Of a stretch of DNA of 64,000 nt, positions 16,589 through 25,107 are shown piece after piece. The notes beneath the pieces are model-generated. The model had not been told where the DNA came from. It ran no database searches and saw only the letters and a list, made by a program, of their open reading frames with translations. Position numbers and translations under genes: made by a program. How positions within the stretch are numbered: the stretch's first letter is position 1; each line of letters begins with the position of its first letter. This DNA comes from Pelagibacterales bacterium SAG-MED38 (GTDB taxonomy: Bacteria; Pseudomonadota; Alphaproteobacteria; Pelagibacterales; Pelagibacteraceae), in the NCBI GenBank assembly GCA_014653585.1, contig JACWEH010000003.1, positions 1-64,000 of the forward strand. The letters run 5' to 3'.

Positions 16589-17966
16589 ATTTCTCTCTAT
16601 ATTTTTTAACTACTCTTAAGGCCACAATATTTAAACAAAGCGTTACTAAAAATAATGACATACCTAAAGCAAAAGCAGCTTGTGTTTTCGGGTCACCAAA
16701 AGCTTGGTCACCAATTAGAATAACTACAATTTGAGCAGTAATTGTTGAAGTAGATTCTAATGGATTTAAAGTTAAATTAGCAGCTAAACCAGAGGCCATA
16801 ACAACTATCATTGTTTCTCCAATAGCTCTTGAAACACCAAGCAAAATAGATCCAACTATCCCCGGCAATGCCGCAGGAAAAATAACTCTCTTAATTGTTT
16901 CTGATTTAGTTGCTCCCATAGCGTAACTTCCATCTCTTAAACTTTGAGGCACACTTGTAATTACATCGTCACTTAAACTTGAAATAAATGGTATGATCAT
17001 AATACCCATTACCCCTCCTGCTGCTAAAGCACTTTCAGCTGAAACTTCAAGACCCATTGAAGTTCCTAATTCTTTCAAAAATGGTCCAACAGTTAGGGCA
17101 GCAAAAAAACCATAAACAACTGTTGGTATACCAGCTAAAATTTCAATTAATGGTTTTGCATATTGTCTAACTTTAGTTGATGCATATTCAGCTAAATAAA
17201 TTCCACTCATTAATCCAATTGGGATAGCAACGCACATAGCAATAAATGCAATAAAAAAAGTACCTGCAAAAATAGGGACTGCTCCAAAAGTATCTGAATA
17301 CATTGTCGGATCTAAAGCCTCAGAAGAATCTCTAACAAAAGCTTTTGCTGGATACCAGTGAGTTCCAAAGACAAAATCAAATAATGGAATTACTTTAAAA
17401 AAATCTATAGTTTGAAATATAAGTGAGAAAACTATTCCAACAGTAGTTAATATTGCAGCTAAAGAAGCTGTAAATAAAACTGCGTTCAAAAATTTTTCAA
17501 CTGGTTCTCTTGTTCTAGAATTAGATGAAATTCTTTTATACGCATAAGCAACTGAAGCAATAATTATAGATAATACTATAACAATTTTTGAACTTTGAGC
17601 TATTGATCGAAGACTTAAATATTTTTCAGCTGAAGCTTCAATAAAAGGTGTAATTTCTCCAGTGAATTGACCTCGAGACAATGCTTTTGTTTTTTCGTAT
17701 ATTAAATTTAATTCATCATCAAGATAACCTTGATTTGAATAATCATTTAAGACTAATAATTTTACAATTGTGGGCTCAAAAATTGCCCATAATGAAAAAA
17801 TTATAAAAGCTGGTATTGCACACCAGATTGCAAGATAATAACCATAAAATTGTGGTAATGCAGTTAATCTTTTTTTTGTAGATTGAATTGTATATGCTTT
17901 TTTGCGTCCAAAATAATAGCTCGTGAAACCTAATAGAACAATAAATGTAAATAATACTAAGTTCAC
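16581..17966 (-). CDS. pstC: Phosphate ABC transporter permease PstC
   Basis: Second membrane subunit of the phosphate importer, 461 residues, with an N-terminal extension of two helices and a loop before the conserved core, as in alphaproteobacterial PstC. The core has the FVFGTHWYPAKAF block, PIGLMSGIYLAEYAS, the EAA loop SLRDGSYAMGATKSETIKRVIFPAALPG and SRAIGETMIVVMASG. It follows pstS after a 91-bp gap that contains a strong intrinsic terminator, so its expression should be lower than that of pstS. Confidence 0.95.
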   Translation of the reverse strand: MNLVLFTFIVLLGFTSYYFGRKKAYTIQSTKKRLTALPQFYGYYLAIWCAIPAFIIFSLWAIFEPTIVKLLVLNDYSNQGYLDDELNLIYEKTKALSRGQFTGEITPFIEASAEKYLSLRSIAQSSKIVIVLSIIIASVAYAYKRISSNSRTREPVEKFLNAVLFTASLAAILTTVGIVFSLIFQTIDFFKVIPLFDFVFGTHWYPAKAFVRDSSEALDPTMYSDTFGAVPIFAGTFFIAFIAMCVAIPIGLMSGIYLAEYASTKVRQYAKPLIEILAGIPTVVYGFFAALTVGPFLKELGTSMGLEVSAESALAAGGVMGIMIIPFISSLSDDVITSVPQSLRDGSYAMGATKSETIKRVIFPAALPGIVGSILLGVSRAIGETMIVVMASGLAANLTLNPLESTSTITAQIVVILIGDQAFGDPKTQAAFALGMSLFLVTLCLNIVALRVVKKYREKYE

Positions 17967-18001
17967 AGAATCTCCTTAAGTGAGGACTTTACTCTTATTT
18001 T

Positions 18002-18028
18002 AAAAAAAAGGGGTCTAAAAAGACCCCC
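18002..18028 (-). terminator. Intrinsic terminator between pstS and pstC
   Basis: A GC-rich hairpin with GGGGTC (18010-18015) and GACCCC (18022-18027) arms and a short AT loop, followed on the minus strand by a run of eight T residues (18009 down to 18002). It is placed 30 bp after the pstS stop and 35 bp before the pstC start. Partial termination here would give more binding protein than permease. Confidence 0.9.
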
Positions 18029-18057
18029 TTTTTAATCATTTGTTAACTGAGGAATAA

Positions 18058-19089
18058 TTAATTACCCATAGCAACTAGTTTGGTAGCATTAGTTCTAGTT
18101 GTTTTATACAACTTAGAGTCTAATGGCACTAAACCAATGTCTGCTAAGTAACCACCTTTTCCAATAGCTTTCTTCGTTGTGAATTCTTTCACAAACTCAT
18201 GTAGCCCTGGAATCACTCCAACGTGAGCTTTTTTCACGTAGAAGAATAAAGGTCTAGCAACAGCATAACTGTAGTCTTGAATAGACTTCAATGATGGTTG
18301 TCCACCATCAATACTTGCTGCTTGCAATTTATCTTTTGCAGCTAGGAAATAACTGAAACCAAAGAAACCAAACATATCTTTATCTTGAGTTAACTTTTGG
18401 ATGATTAAACTATCGTTTTCTCCTACTTCAATAGCAGCACCATCTTCTCTGTAAAGTTTTTGAGGCTTTTTGTATTTTTTATTTCCAGCTTCAAAACCAG
18501 CTTTATAAAGAGCTTTAGCTTCTTTAGTCATACCTTTTTTCATTACTAAAGAATTCCAAGCATCTCTAGTTCCTGATGTTCCTGGTGGGATCATCACTGA
18601 AATTTTTTGTTTTGGTAAACTAGGGTCAATTTGGTCCCAAGTTTTATAAATATTTGGAACTAATTTACCATCAACAACTGTATGAGCAGCTAGTGCTAAA
18701 TACAAATGTTCTTTAGTAAAGTTTACTGGTTTTGCATCTTTGCTGTAAGCTAATGTAATACCATCGTTACCAATTACGATCTCAACAATATCATTAACAC
18801 CATTTTTTTTACATAGAGCTTTTTCTTTATCTTTCATAGCTCTTGATGCGTTTGTAATATCTGGATGTTGTTCACCTACACCAGCACAGAATAGTTTAGC
18901 TCCACCACCAGTACCAGTAGACTCGATTACAGGAGTTTTAAATCCTGAACCACCAAATCTTTCAGCAACAACTGTTGCATAAGGGAATACCGTAGAAGAA
19001 CCAACTATCTTAATTTGATCTCTTGCTTGAGCAACAGTTGCAATTGAAAGTGCAACTAAAGAAGCAATTACTATAGTTAGTTTTTTCAT
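18058..19089 (-). CDS. pstS: Periplasmic phosphate-binding protein PstS
   Basis: High-affinity phosphate receptor of the periplasm, 343 residues. A signal peptide (residues 1-22, ending in TVAQA) is followed by QIKIVGSSTVFPYATVVAERF, whose SSTV segment binds phosphate. Further phosphate contacts are expected in STGTGGGAKLFCAGVG, in SRAMKDKEK and in PPGTSGTRDAWNSLV. The family is the PstS type found in many marine alphaproteobacteria. It is separated from pstC by a terminator and has a Pho-box-like array 71-99 bp upstream of its start. In SAR11 this protein is expected to be very abundant under phosphate limitation. Confidence 0.97.
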   Translation of the reverse strand: MKKLTIVIASLVALSIATVAQARDQIKIVGSSTVFPYATVVAERFGGSGFKTPVIESTGTGGGAKLFCAGVGEQHPDITNASRAMKDKEKALCKKNGVNDIVEIVIGNDGITLAYSKDAKPVNFTKEHLYLALAAHTVVDGKLVPNIYKTWDQIDPSLPKQKISVMIPPGTSGTRDAWNSLVMKKGMTKEAKALYKAGFEAGNKKYKKPQKLYREDGAAIEVGENDSLIIQKLTQDKDMFGFFGFSYFLAAKDKLQAASIDGGQPSLKSIQDYSYAVARPLFFYVKKAHVGVIPGLHEFVKEFTTKKAIGKGGYLADIGLVPLDSKLYKTTRTNATKLVAMGN

Positions 19090-19159
19090 TATCTTTAATC
19101 CTTTCGTTATTTATTAAATAAAAGATGACAGACTCGTATAAATTTATTGAATCTTTAAT

Positions 19160-19188
19160 ATTACAGAATTATTACACTTTTGTTAAAA
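19160..19188 (-). promoter_or_regulatory. Candidate PhoB box array of the pstS promoter
   Basis: On the minus strand three heptamers, TTTTAAC, GTGTAAT and CTGTAAT, stand 4 bp apart (11-bp period), ending 71 bp upstream of the pstS ATG. The last two form a clear Pho box resembling the CTGTCAT-N4-CTGTCAT pattern. A further single CTGTCAT heptamer lies at 19125-19131. The match to PhoB sites and the position before pstS make this the best supported Pho box in the window. Confidence 0.75.
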
Positions 19189-19198
19189 AGATAACTTT

Positions 19199-19807
19199 TT
19201 AGTTGTATTTCATTGAGACTATAATCTCGTGATTTTCTGTTTCTAAACCACCTTTACAAGAAACAGGGTTAACTTTATCTTTAAAAGCAAGTTCAGTTGT
19301 GGGTCTCAAAATAACTTCAAGTTTCACTAAATTAACTAATTCTTCTAAGACGCTTTGATCGTATCGCCACCTTGGCCATGTGCTTGGAGTAGAAAAAACA
19401 GATGTTAAATAACTAGTTGCCATGGTAAACCTATAATTACTTAAATTTTCGTTTTTCAACAAATGATCTCTTACTGAATTAAATATATTTCTACATCTAA
19501 ATGAGTCTGACATATAATTCTCTTTTTTTAAATTCTCATTTACTGGGATTGAAACAATTAAATCTACTGTATTTCTCCAATAAGAACTGACGACATCCAT
19601 ATATATATCTTCATAGGGCACATCTTTATGTTTTTTTACAGCAGGATAAGAACTCTTCAAGTCCTCTTCTAATCTAAAGATACCTATGTCAAAAACTGTT
19701 AATTGTTGAGTACGTAAAAGAGTAGAAATGTCTTTTGAATATACACTAGTTGTGAAAAACAAGATTAAATAAAAAAATATTAAAATATTTTTGAGTATTT
19801 TAATCAT
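19199..19807 (-). CDS. Unknown secreted protein between phoR and pstS
   Basis: I do not recognise this 202-residue protein. Residues 1-24 form a hydrophobic signal peptide ending in SVYS. The mature part is mixed alpha/beta and has two cysteines (in SFRCRNIF and NPVSCKGG) that could form a disulfide in the periplasm, plus conserved-looking aromatic stretches (DVVSSYWRN, STWPRWRYD). It lies 95 bp after phoR and 109 bp before pstS, on the same strand. The position suggests a role in the phosphate response, for example as a periplasmic accessory protein, but no function can be assigned from sequence. Confidence 0.72.
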   Translation of the reverse strand: MIKILKNILIFFYLILFFTTSVYSKDISTLLRTQQLTVFDIGIFRLEEDLKSSYPAVKKHKDVPYEDIYMDVVSSYWRNTVDLIVSIPVNENLKKENYMSDSFRCRNIFNSVRDHLLKNENLSNYRFTMATSYLTSVFSTPSTWPRWRYDQSVLEELVNLVKLEVILRPTTELAFKDKVNPVSCKGGLETENHEIIVSMKYN

Positions 19808-19902
19808 TATAAAAACTTAAATAAAATCTATACACGAATCAATCAAAGAAATGTTAAAGTTTTCTCAAATAAGGGTTGTAAAATGAAGTTTTTTTTAAAT
19901 TT

Positions 19903-21045
19903 TTATTTCGAAGGCAAATATATTCTAATTTCAGTGCCTTTTCCAACCTCTGAGAGAATCTCAAAATCACCTCTGTGCTGGGTAATTATGTGTTTAACAA
20001 TAGCTAATCCTAAACCGGTTCCGCCAGCTTTTTTACTTTGATCAATGTCCACCCTGTAAAATCTTTCTGTAACACGTGAAATATGTTCTTGAGGAATACC
20101 ATAACCTTCATCTTTAATACCAATCATTATATTCTTTTCTAATAGTTTGTTACTATTTTCATTTTTAAAAATATATATATTTTTATTTTCTGGAGAATAT
20201 TTTATTGAATTATCTAAAAGATTAGAAAAAACTGTATTTAATCTTTTTTCATCCCCTATTACAATTGATGTATCTGTTAATTGATTTTTAACAGTTATAT
20301 TTTTCTTTTTTAAAATAATTTCAAAATTACTAATAATAGTCTCAAAGAGTTCATTAATATTTACTATTGATGTAGGTCTTATATGTTCATCAAGTTCAAT
20401 CCGTGTAAGAATTAAAAGATCATTAATTAAATTTTCCATCCTTGATGATTGTTCTGATAAAATTTTCATAAATTTTTTTTTAGCCTTTTCATCATCAGAC
20501 GCTGGGCCTTCAATTGTTTCTAATGATCCTTTTATTGCCATTAAAGGTGTTCTTAATTCATGGCTTACATTAGCTACAAAATCAGTTTTAAATTTTTGTG
20601 CTTTTGTAATTTCAGTAAAATCTTTTAGAAATAATACAACAGAATCTGGTTCGGTAAATAAATGAGTTGGGCCAGGAATAATATAAATTTTATAAAATTG
20701 ATATGATGGGAGGTCTATTTCAACGTCGATATTTTTTGTTTTATTTTCAACGATAGCTTTTTCAATATTTTCTATTAATTCTGGCTTTCGAATTATAGAA
20801 GATATGTTTTTATCAATTAAACTTCTTCCAAATCTTTTTAATGCACTTGGATTGGCATATTTAATTATGTTAAATTTATTTAATGCAAAAAACTGATCCT
20901 CAAGCTCGTCAATAATTACTCTTTTGGTTTTTTCTTCTCTTTTATTAATTATTGTGGCGGTGTTTATTGATTTGTTTTTTTTTTGATTAATTAAATATAG
21001 GAGATAAACTATAACAACTATGAGTAGAATGACGAAATATTCCAT
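19903..21045 (-). CDS. phoR: Phosphate regulon sensor histidine kinase PhoR
   Basis: Membrane-bound sensor kinase, 380 residues. One N-terminal membrane helix (about residues 3-18) is followed by a PAS-like domain (residues 45-140, DQFFALNKFNIIKYANPSALKRFG), a dimerisation/phosphoacceptor segment with the His in FVANVSHELRTPLMAIKGSLETIEG (residues about 150-175), and the HATPase domain with N box FSNLLDNSIKYSPENK, G1 GIKDEGYGIP and G2 GGTGLGLAIVKH. The SLETIEG sequence after the H box is typical of PhoR. It is not adjacent to phoB: an unknown gene and the whole pst operon lie between them. Confidence 0.92.
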   Translation of the reverse strand: MEYFVILLIVVIVYLLYLINQKKNKSINTATIINKREEKTKRVIIDELEDQFFALNKFNIIKYANPSALKRFGRSLIDKNISSIIRKPELIENIEKAIVENKTKNIDVEIDLPSYQFYKIYIIPGPTHLFTEPDSVVLFLKDFTEITKAQKFKTDFVANVSHELRTPLMAIKGSLETIEGPASDDEKAKKKFMKILSEQSSRMENLINDLLILTRIELDEHIRPTSIVNINELFETIISNFEIILKKKNITVKNQLTDTSIVIGDEKRLNTVFSNLLDNSIKYSPENKNIYIFKNENSNKLLEKNIMIGIKDEGYGIPQEHISRVTERFYRVDIDQSKKAGGTGLGLAIVKHIITQHRGDFEILSEVGKGTEIRIYLPSK

Positions 21046-21109
21046 AAATTTAGATGGCTTAATTTTGCATCATTACTCTTTTTAATGCAAATAAATTAAG
21101 AAAAATTAA

Positions 21110-22117
21110 CTAATGATTTGGTGAAATATTATTAAAAAATATTTTTGCTGTTTCTTCCCAAGTGAATTTTTTTGCAAATTCAAGACAATCATTTCGATCA
21201 ACTTTCAAAGCTTTATGGGCTGAAACTTTAAGATCATTATCTAAACAATTTATTTTGGATCCTTCAAATATATCTTTAGGACCTGGAACAGGATAAGCAG
21301 CAACAGGTGTTCCACAATTTAAAGCCTCAGTAACAACAATTCCAAATGTATCTGTTTTACTTGGAAATACAAAAACATCGGAAGATGCAAAATGTGATGC
21401 TAATTCACCATTTGTTTTTTCTCCTAAAAAAATATCTTTAGGAAATTCTTTTTTCAATTTTTTTAAATCAGGTCCTTTTCCTATTATTATTTTTGTTCCC
21501 TCTAAATCACATTCTAAAAAAGCTCTTATATTTTTCTCAACTGCAACTCTTCCAACATAAATCCAAATTGGTCTTTTATGAGGTAAATCAATTTTTTTTG
21601 GGGTCTTAAAAGCTCCATGATTTCCTCCTCTAGTCCAAGTGATCATTTTATTATTATCTATACCTATATCGATTAATTCTTTTCTCATAGACTCTGTTGT
21701 TACTAAAATTCTCTCAGCCTTGTTATGAAAGTTTGCTAAAAATTTTTCGGCCCATTTTGCAGGTATAATAGGAAAGTAAAGTTTAAGATATTTATCAAAT
21801 CTTGTGTGAAAACTCGTAGTAAACTTTAGATTATTCTTTAAACAATATCTTCTTGCCATAGTCCCTATAGGACCTTCGGTAGCGATATGAATTGCATCAG
21901 GTTTTATTTTCTTTATTAAGCTTCCAACTCTTGGCCAAACATTAATAGATAGTCTAATTTCATTATATTTCGGCATCGGAAAAGTTAAAAATAAGTCTGG
22001 TGTGATATATTCTATTCTATGACCTTGTTCTTTTAATACATTGCCAGTTTCATGTAAGGTTCTTACGACACCATTTACTTGTGGAAAATATGCATCTGTT
22101 GCAATTAAAATTTTCAT
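21110..22117 (-). CDS. agt: GT4-family glycosyltransferase, probable glycolipid synthase (Agt-like)
   Basis: A 335-residue group 1 (GT-B fold) glycosyltransferase. The N-terminal ATDAYFPQVNGVVRTL and the C-terminal donor site PSKTDTFGIVVTEALNCGTPVAA are typical of the enzymes that add sugars to diacylglycerol or of mannosyltransferases of this type. It starts 3 bp after the stop of the PlcP-like phosphoesterase. That pair is the known lipid-remodelling arrangement of marine alphaproteobacteria: PlcP removes the head group from phospholipid and the glycosyltransferase turns the diacylglycerol into a phosphorus-free glycolipid. The sugar donor (glucose or glucuronate) is not readable from sequence. 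Confidence 0.82.
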   Translation of the reverse strand: MKILIATDAYFPQVNGVVRTLHETGNVLKEQGHRIEYITPDLFLTFPMPKYNEIRLSINVWPRVGSLIKKIKPDAIHIATEGPIGTMARRYCLKNNLKFTTSFHTRFDKYLKLYFPIIPAKWAEKFLANFHNKAERILVTTESMRKELIDIGIDNNKMITWTRGGNHGAFKTPKKIDLPHKRPIWIYVGRVAVEKNIRAFLECDLEGTKIIIGKGPDLKKLKKEFPKDIFLGEKTNGELASHFASSDVFVFPSKTDTFGIVVTEALNCGTPVAAYPVPGPKDIFEGSKINCLDNDLKVSAHKALKVDRNDCLEFAKKFTWEETAKIFFNNISPNH

Positions 22118-22120
22118 TAA

Positions 22121-22933
22121 TTACGAAGCTTTTTTAAAGTCTTCGGTTTTAATTGGTTTAATTATTTCTTTGGCATCTAAATATTGTTCTCTTATTTTGT
22201 CCCAATATAATATTTCAAAACTACCATCATAATTTTCAGCTAATGCAGTACAAGATTCTACCCAGTCTCCACAATTTAAATAATTGACCCCATTAAAATC
22301 TCTATCCTCAGCATGATGGATATGGCCACAAATTATTCCATCAAATTTTTTTCTTTTTGCATAATCTGAGAGTGTTTTTTCATATTCACCAATATATTTG
22401 ACGGCGTTCTTAACCTTATATTTTAAATATTTTGCAAGAGACCAATATTCTTTTCCTCTCAACCTTCTGAAGAAATTAATTATTACATTTATTTTTAACA
22501 ATAAATTGTAAGCTATTGATCCAAGTTTAGATAGCCATTTAGCATGTTTCATAACACCATCCCAAGCATCACCATGAACAACAACATATTTTTTTCCAGC
22601 ATTTGTCTCATGAATAACTCTATTAACCATATGGATGTCACCAAAATGCATTGGAATAAATTTTCTTAACATTTCATCATGGTTGCCCATAATATAGAAA
22701 ACTTTAGTGCCATGTCTTGCTTTTCTTAAAATTTTTTGGATTACATCATTATGTTCTTGAGGCCAAAAAAAACTTTTTTGCATTTCCCAGACATCTATAA
22801 TGTCTCCTACAAGATAAAGATTTTCAGATCTTGAGTTTTTAAAAAACTCTAAAAGTTTTTTCGCCTGACAACCCTTGGTACCCAAATGCACATCAGAAAT
22901 AAAAATGCTTTTGTATTTAAGTATGTTAGGCAT
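22121..22933 (-). CDS. plcP: PlcP-type metallophosphoesterase (phospholipase C-like)
   Basis: A 270-residue calcineurin-like phosphoesterase. Metal-binding motifs are ISDVHLGT (D-X-H), LVGDIIDVWEM (GD), MGNHDEM (GNHD), VVHGDAWD and the final GHIHHAE. The family (COG2908) contains both LpxH of lipid A synthesis and PlcP, which cleaves phospholipids under phosphate starvation. PlcP is preferred because LpxI, which replaces LpxH, is present at 58053-58847, because a glycosyltransferase follows 3 bp downstream, and because the gene lies in a phosphate-response island with a candidate Pho box upstream. Confidence 0.85.
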   Translation of the reverse strand: MPNILKYKSIFISDVHLGTKGCQAKKLLEFFKNSRSENLYLVGDIIDVWEMQKSFFWPQEHNDVIQKILRKARHGTKVFYIMGNHDEMLRKFIPMHFGDIHMVNRVIHETNAGKKYVVVHGDAWDGVMKHAKWLSKLGSIAYNLLLKINVIINFFRRLRGKEYWSLAKYLKYKVKNAVKYIGEYEKTLSDYAKRKKFDGIICGHIHHAEDRDFNGVNYLNCGDWVESCTALAENYDGSFEILYWDKIREQYLDAKEIIKPIKTEDFKKAS

Positions 22934-22946
22934 TTAAAGACCTATA

Positions 22947-22964
22947 TTTTAATACAACTGTAAC
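22947..22964 (+). promoter_or_regulatory. Candidate PhoB box for the diacylglycerol kinase gene
   Basis: TTTTAATACAACTGTAAC on the + strand reads as heptamers TTTTAAT and CTGTAAC with 4 bp between. It lies 67 bp upstream of the ATG at 23032. It agrees with the plcP-side site at about 14 of 18 positions by eye. Together the two make an opposed pair in the divergent promoter region. Confidence 0.5.
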
Positions 22965-22995
22965 ACGAATCATGTATTTCTTATTTCATTTAAAT

Positions 22996-23013
22996 GTTAC
23001 AAATTTGTTAAAA
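22996..23013 (-). promoter_or_regulatory. Candidate PhoB box for plcP
   Basis: The minus strand reads TTTTAACAAATTTGTAAC, that is heptamers TTTTAAC and TTGTAAC with 4 bp between, 62 bp upstream of the plcP start. It agrees with the first half of the pstS array (TTTTAAC, GTGTAAT) at about 15 of 18 positions. Confidence 0.55.
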
Positions 23014-23031
23014 ATTTTTTAAGGATTAATT

Positions 23032-23916
23032 ATGTTATATTGTTTAATTTATAATCTGAATTCTTCCTCTGGAAGAAAATCTAAATTCATAAGCAGGGTT
23101 TTATCTAAGTTAAAAGAAAATAATTCTGTAGACTTCTTTGAAACAAAAACAATAAATCAAGCTAAGAAAATTTTTGAAGATTTTAATCAAAAAAATTATG
23201 ATCGACTAATAGTAGCCGGTGGTGATGGTTCAGTTTCTTTTGCAATTAATGAATTAATTAAAAATAATTTTAATTTTAAAGACGATTTTGCTATAGGTTA
23301 TATCCCTGCTGGTACTGCGAATTTGCTTCAGGCTGAATTATCAATGAATAAAAAAGTTGATGATATAGTAAATGTGTTAGTTTCTAATAATTATAAATCC
23401 TCTAATCTTGTAAAAATTAACGAGAATTATTTCTTTTTAATGGCTGGTATAGGATGGGATGCAAAAATTGTTCACTCAATTAATTCAAAAGTTAAAAAAA
23501 TTCTTGGTAAAATTATATTTGGCATCAAAGGTTTTCAATATTTCTTATTTATGAATAATAAAAAATTAAATGTAACTTTTGATGGGCAATTTTATCAAGC
23601 AGACTGGATATTATCCTCAAATACCAAATATTACGCTGGACATTATAAAATAAATAAAACAAATATTTTTGAAGATAAATTAGTCACTTATATATTTAAA
23701 GATTTGACTAGGATTAGTTTATTATATTCTATATTCTTAATAATTCTTAATGGTGATTTAAGTAAAAACAAAAATGTTATTACTACTTATTCACAAAACA
23801 TTACAATTGATGGAAATGATTTGATACCTGTTCAAATTGATGGAGATAATTTTGGTTCATTTAAAAAAATTCATTTAAATCTATCAAATAAAAAAGTGAA
23901 TTTTCTTGTAAAATAA
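23032..23916 (+). CDS. Diacylglycerol kinase-family lipid kinase
   Basis: A 294-residue protein of the DagK/YegS/sphingosine-kinase family that phosphorylates a lipid alcohol, most likely diacylglycerol to phosphatidate. The N-terminal catalytic domain has NLNSSSG, the nucleotide-binding glycine-rich loop VAGGDGSVSFAINEL (near residue 64) and IPAGTANLLQAEL; the C-terminal domain has LMAGIGWDAKIVHSI and ends in IQIDGDNFGS-type strands. It is divergent from plcP, with two opposed Pho-box-like sites between. It could recycle or limit diacylglycerol released by PlcP. The lipid substrate is inferred. Confidence 0.82.
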   Translation: MLYCLIYNLNSSSGRKSKFISRVLSKLKENNSVDFFETKTINQAKKIFEDFNQKNYDRLIVAGGDGSVSFAINELIKNNFNFKDDFAIGYIPAGTANLLQAELSMNKKVDDIVNVLVSNNYKSSNLVKINENYFFLMAGIGWDAKIVHSINSKVKKILGKIIFGIKGFQYFLFMNNKKLNVTFDGQFYQADWILSSNTKYYAGHYKINKTNIFEDKLVTYIFKDLTRISLLYSIFLIILNGDLSKNKNVITTYSQNITIDGNDLIPVQIDGDNFGSFKKIHLNLSNKKVNFLVK

Positions 23917-25107
23917 TTATTTTACTCTGCCATACACATCTTGGTATCTAACAATATCAGTTTCTTTTAAAATCGAACCTATTTGAGCTTCAATAATTTT
24001 TACTGGTTTTTTATATGGATTTTCTATTCTATGGATTGCACCTAATGGAATAAAAATAGTTTCATAAGGTTTCAAAGTAAAATATTTCTTATTTAACGTA
24101 ATTTTAGGTTTGCCATGAGTAACTACCCAGTGTTCAGCTCTATGATGATGTTTCTGAAGACTTAATATACCTTTAGGTTTTACATATAATTCTTTAATTA
24201 AGAATTCCTTACCATTAAATAGATTTACATAACTACCCCATGGTCTATGAAATACATTCTTCTTTTTAAAATAATGTCTCTTATTTCTTCCATACATTTT
24301 ACAAATTTCCTTCCAAGATCCTAAATCAGACCAAGGAATATCTAATTTGATCGCATTAATATCTTTGGTTTTTTCTAGAATTGCATAGTCAAAAGACTTT
24401 GCTGTTGCTTTGGTAAAAGCTTGTTTGTTTAAATAATATACATTACTTTTATATTTTGCTTTTAATACTGCTTTGTTACAATTTCGGTAAATATTTGGTT
24501 GGTATTTCTTGAAATTATTAATTATTGAATCTTTTCTCAAATAAAACATTCCAGAATTCCAATAACCTTTTTTACCAATTATTTGTTTAGCTTTTACCTC
24601 TTTGGGTTTTTCTACAAATTTAATTACTTTATTGTTTTTTGTTAAAAAATAACCAAATTCACTTGAAGGCATTGTAGGCTTAATTCCAAATATAAAGATG
24701 TTATTATGAGTAAGTTTCTTTTGGTTTTTTTTGATAGCTTTATTGAATAAGCCAACTTTCTCTATCAGATGATCAGCAGCCAAGAACATTAAAGGTTGTT
24801 CATTAGGAATATCCTTTATTAATGCCGTGCTTAAAATTGCTGGTGCTGTATTTCTTTTAGCAGGTTCTAAAACTATTTTAAATTTTCTTATTTTGTGTTT
24901 ATTTAGGTGTTGTTTTACTTGTCTTAAATATTTTGCATTAGTGCTTATAATTGGTGCATCAAATATAGATGCTTTAACTCTCTCAAGAGTTTTTCCAAAT
25001 AAAGTCCAATTGCCAAAATCAATAAACTGTTTAGCTTGATGTTTTTTAGCTTTAGGCCAAAGTCTTGTTCCAGCTCCACCACATAGAATGACTGGGCGAA
25101 TTTTCAT
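23917..25107 (-). CDS. manC: Mannose-1-phosphate guanylyltransferase / mannose-6-phosphate isomerase type
   Basis: Makes GDP-mannose from mannose-1-phosphate. The 396-residue protein has the nucleotidyltransferase domain with PVILCGGAGTRLWPKAKKHQAKQF at the start and the FVEKPKEVKAKQIIGKKGYWNSGMF block. A C-terminal cupin of the type II isomerase kind follows (LQKHHHRAEHWVV with metal His residues). It is shorter than the usual 460-480 residues. The ATG at 25107 overlaps the ilvD stop (TGATG); a TTG one codon upstream is the alternative start. It abuts the 3' end of the diacylglycerol kinase gene on the opposite strand. Confidence 0.9.
   Translation of the reverse strand: MKIRPVILCGGAGTRLWPKAKKHQAKQFIDFGNWTLFGKTLERVKASIFDAPIISTNAKYLRQVKQHLNKHKIRKFKIVLEPAKRNTAPAILSTALIKDIPNEQPLMFLAADHLIEKVGLFNKAIKKNQKKLTHNNIFIFGIKPTMPSSEFGYFLTKNNKVIKFVEKPKEVKAKQIIGKKGYWNSGMFYLRKDSIINNFKKYQPNIYRNCNKAVLKAKYKSNVYYLNKQAFTKATAKSFDYAILEKTKDINAIKLDIPWSDLGSWKEICKMYGRNKRHYFKKKNVFHRPWGSYVNLFNGKEFLIKELYVKPKGILSLQKHHHRAEHWVVTHGKPKITLNKKYFTLKPYETIFIPLGAIHRIENPYKKPVKIIEAQIGSILKETDIVRYQDVYGRVK

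Noticed and set aside
22121..22933. Annotation of the calcineurin-like phosphoesterase as LpxH of lipid A synthesis
   Set aside because: LpxI, which does that step in alphaproteobacteria, is present at 58053-58847, and the gene lies in the phosphate island coupled to a glycosyltransferase, so PlcP is more likely.
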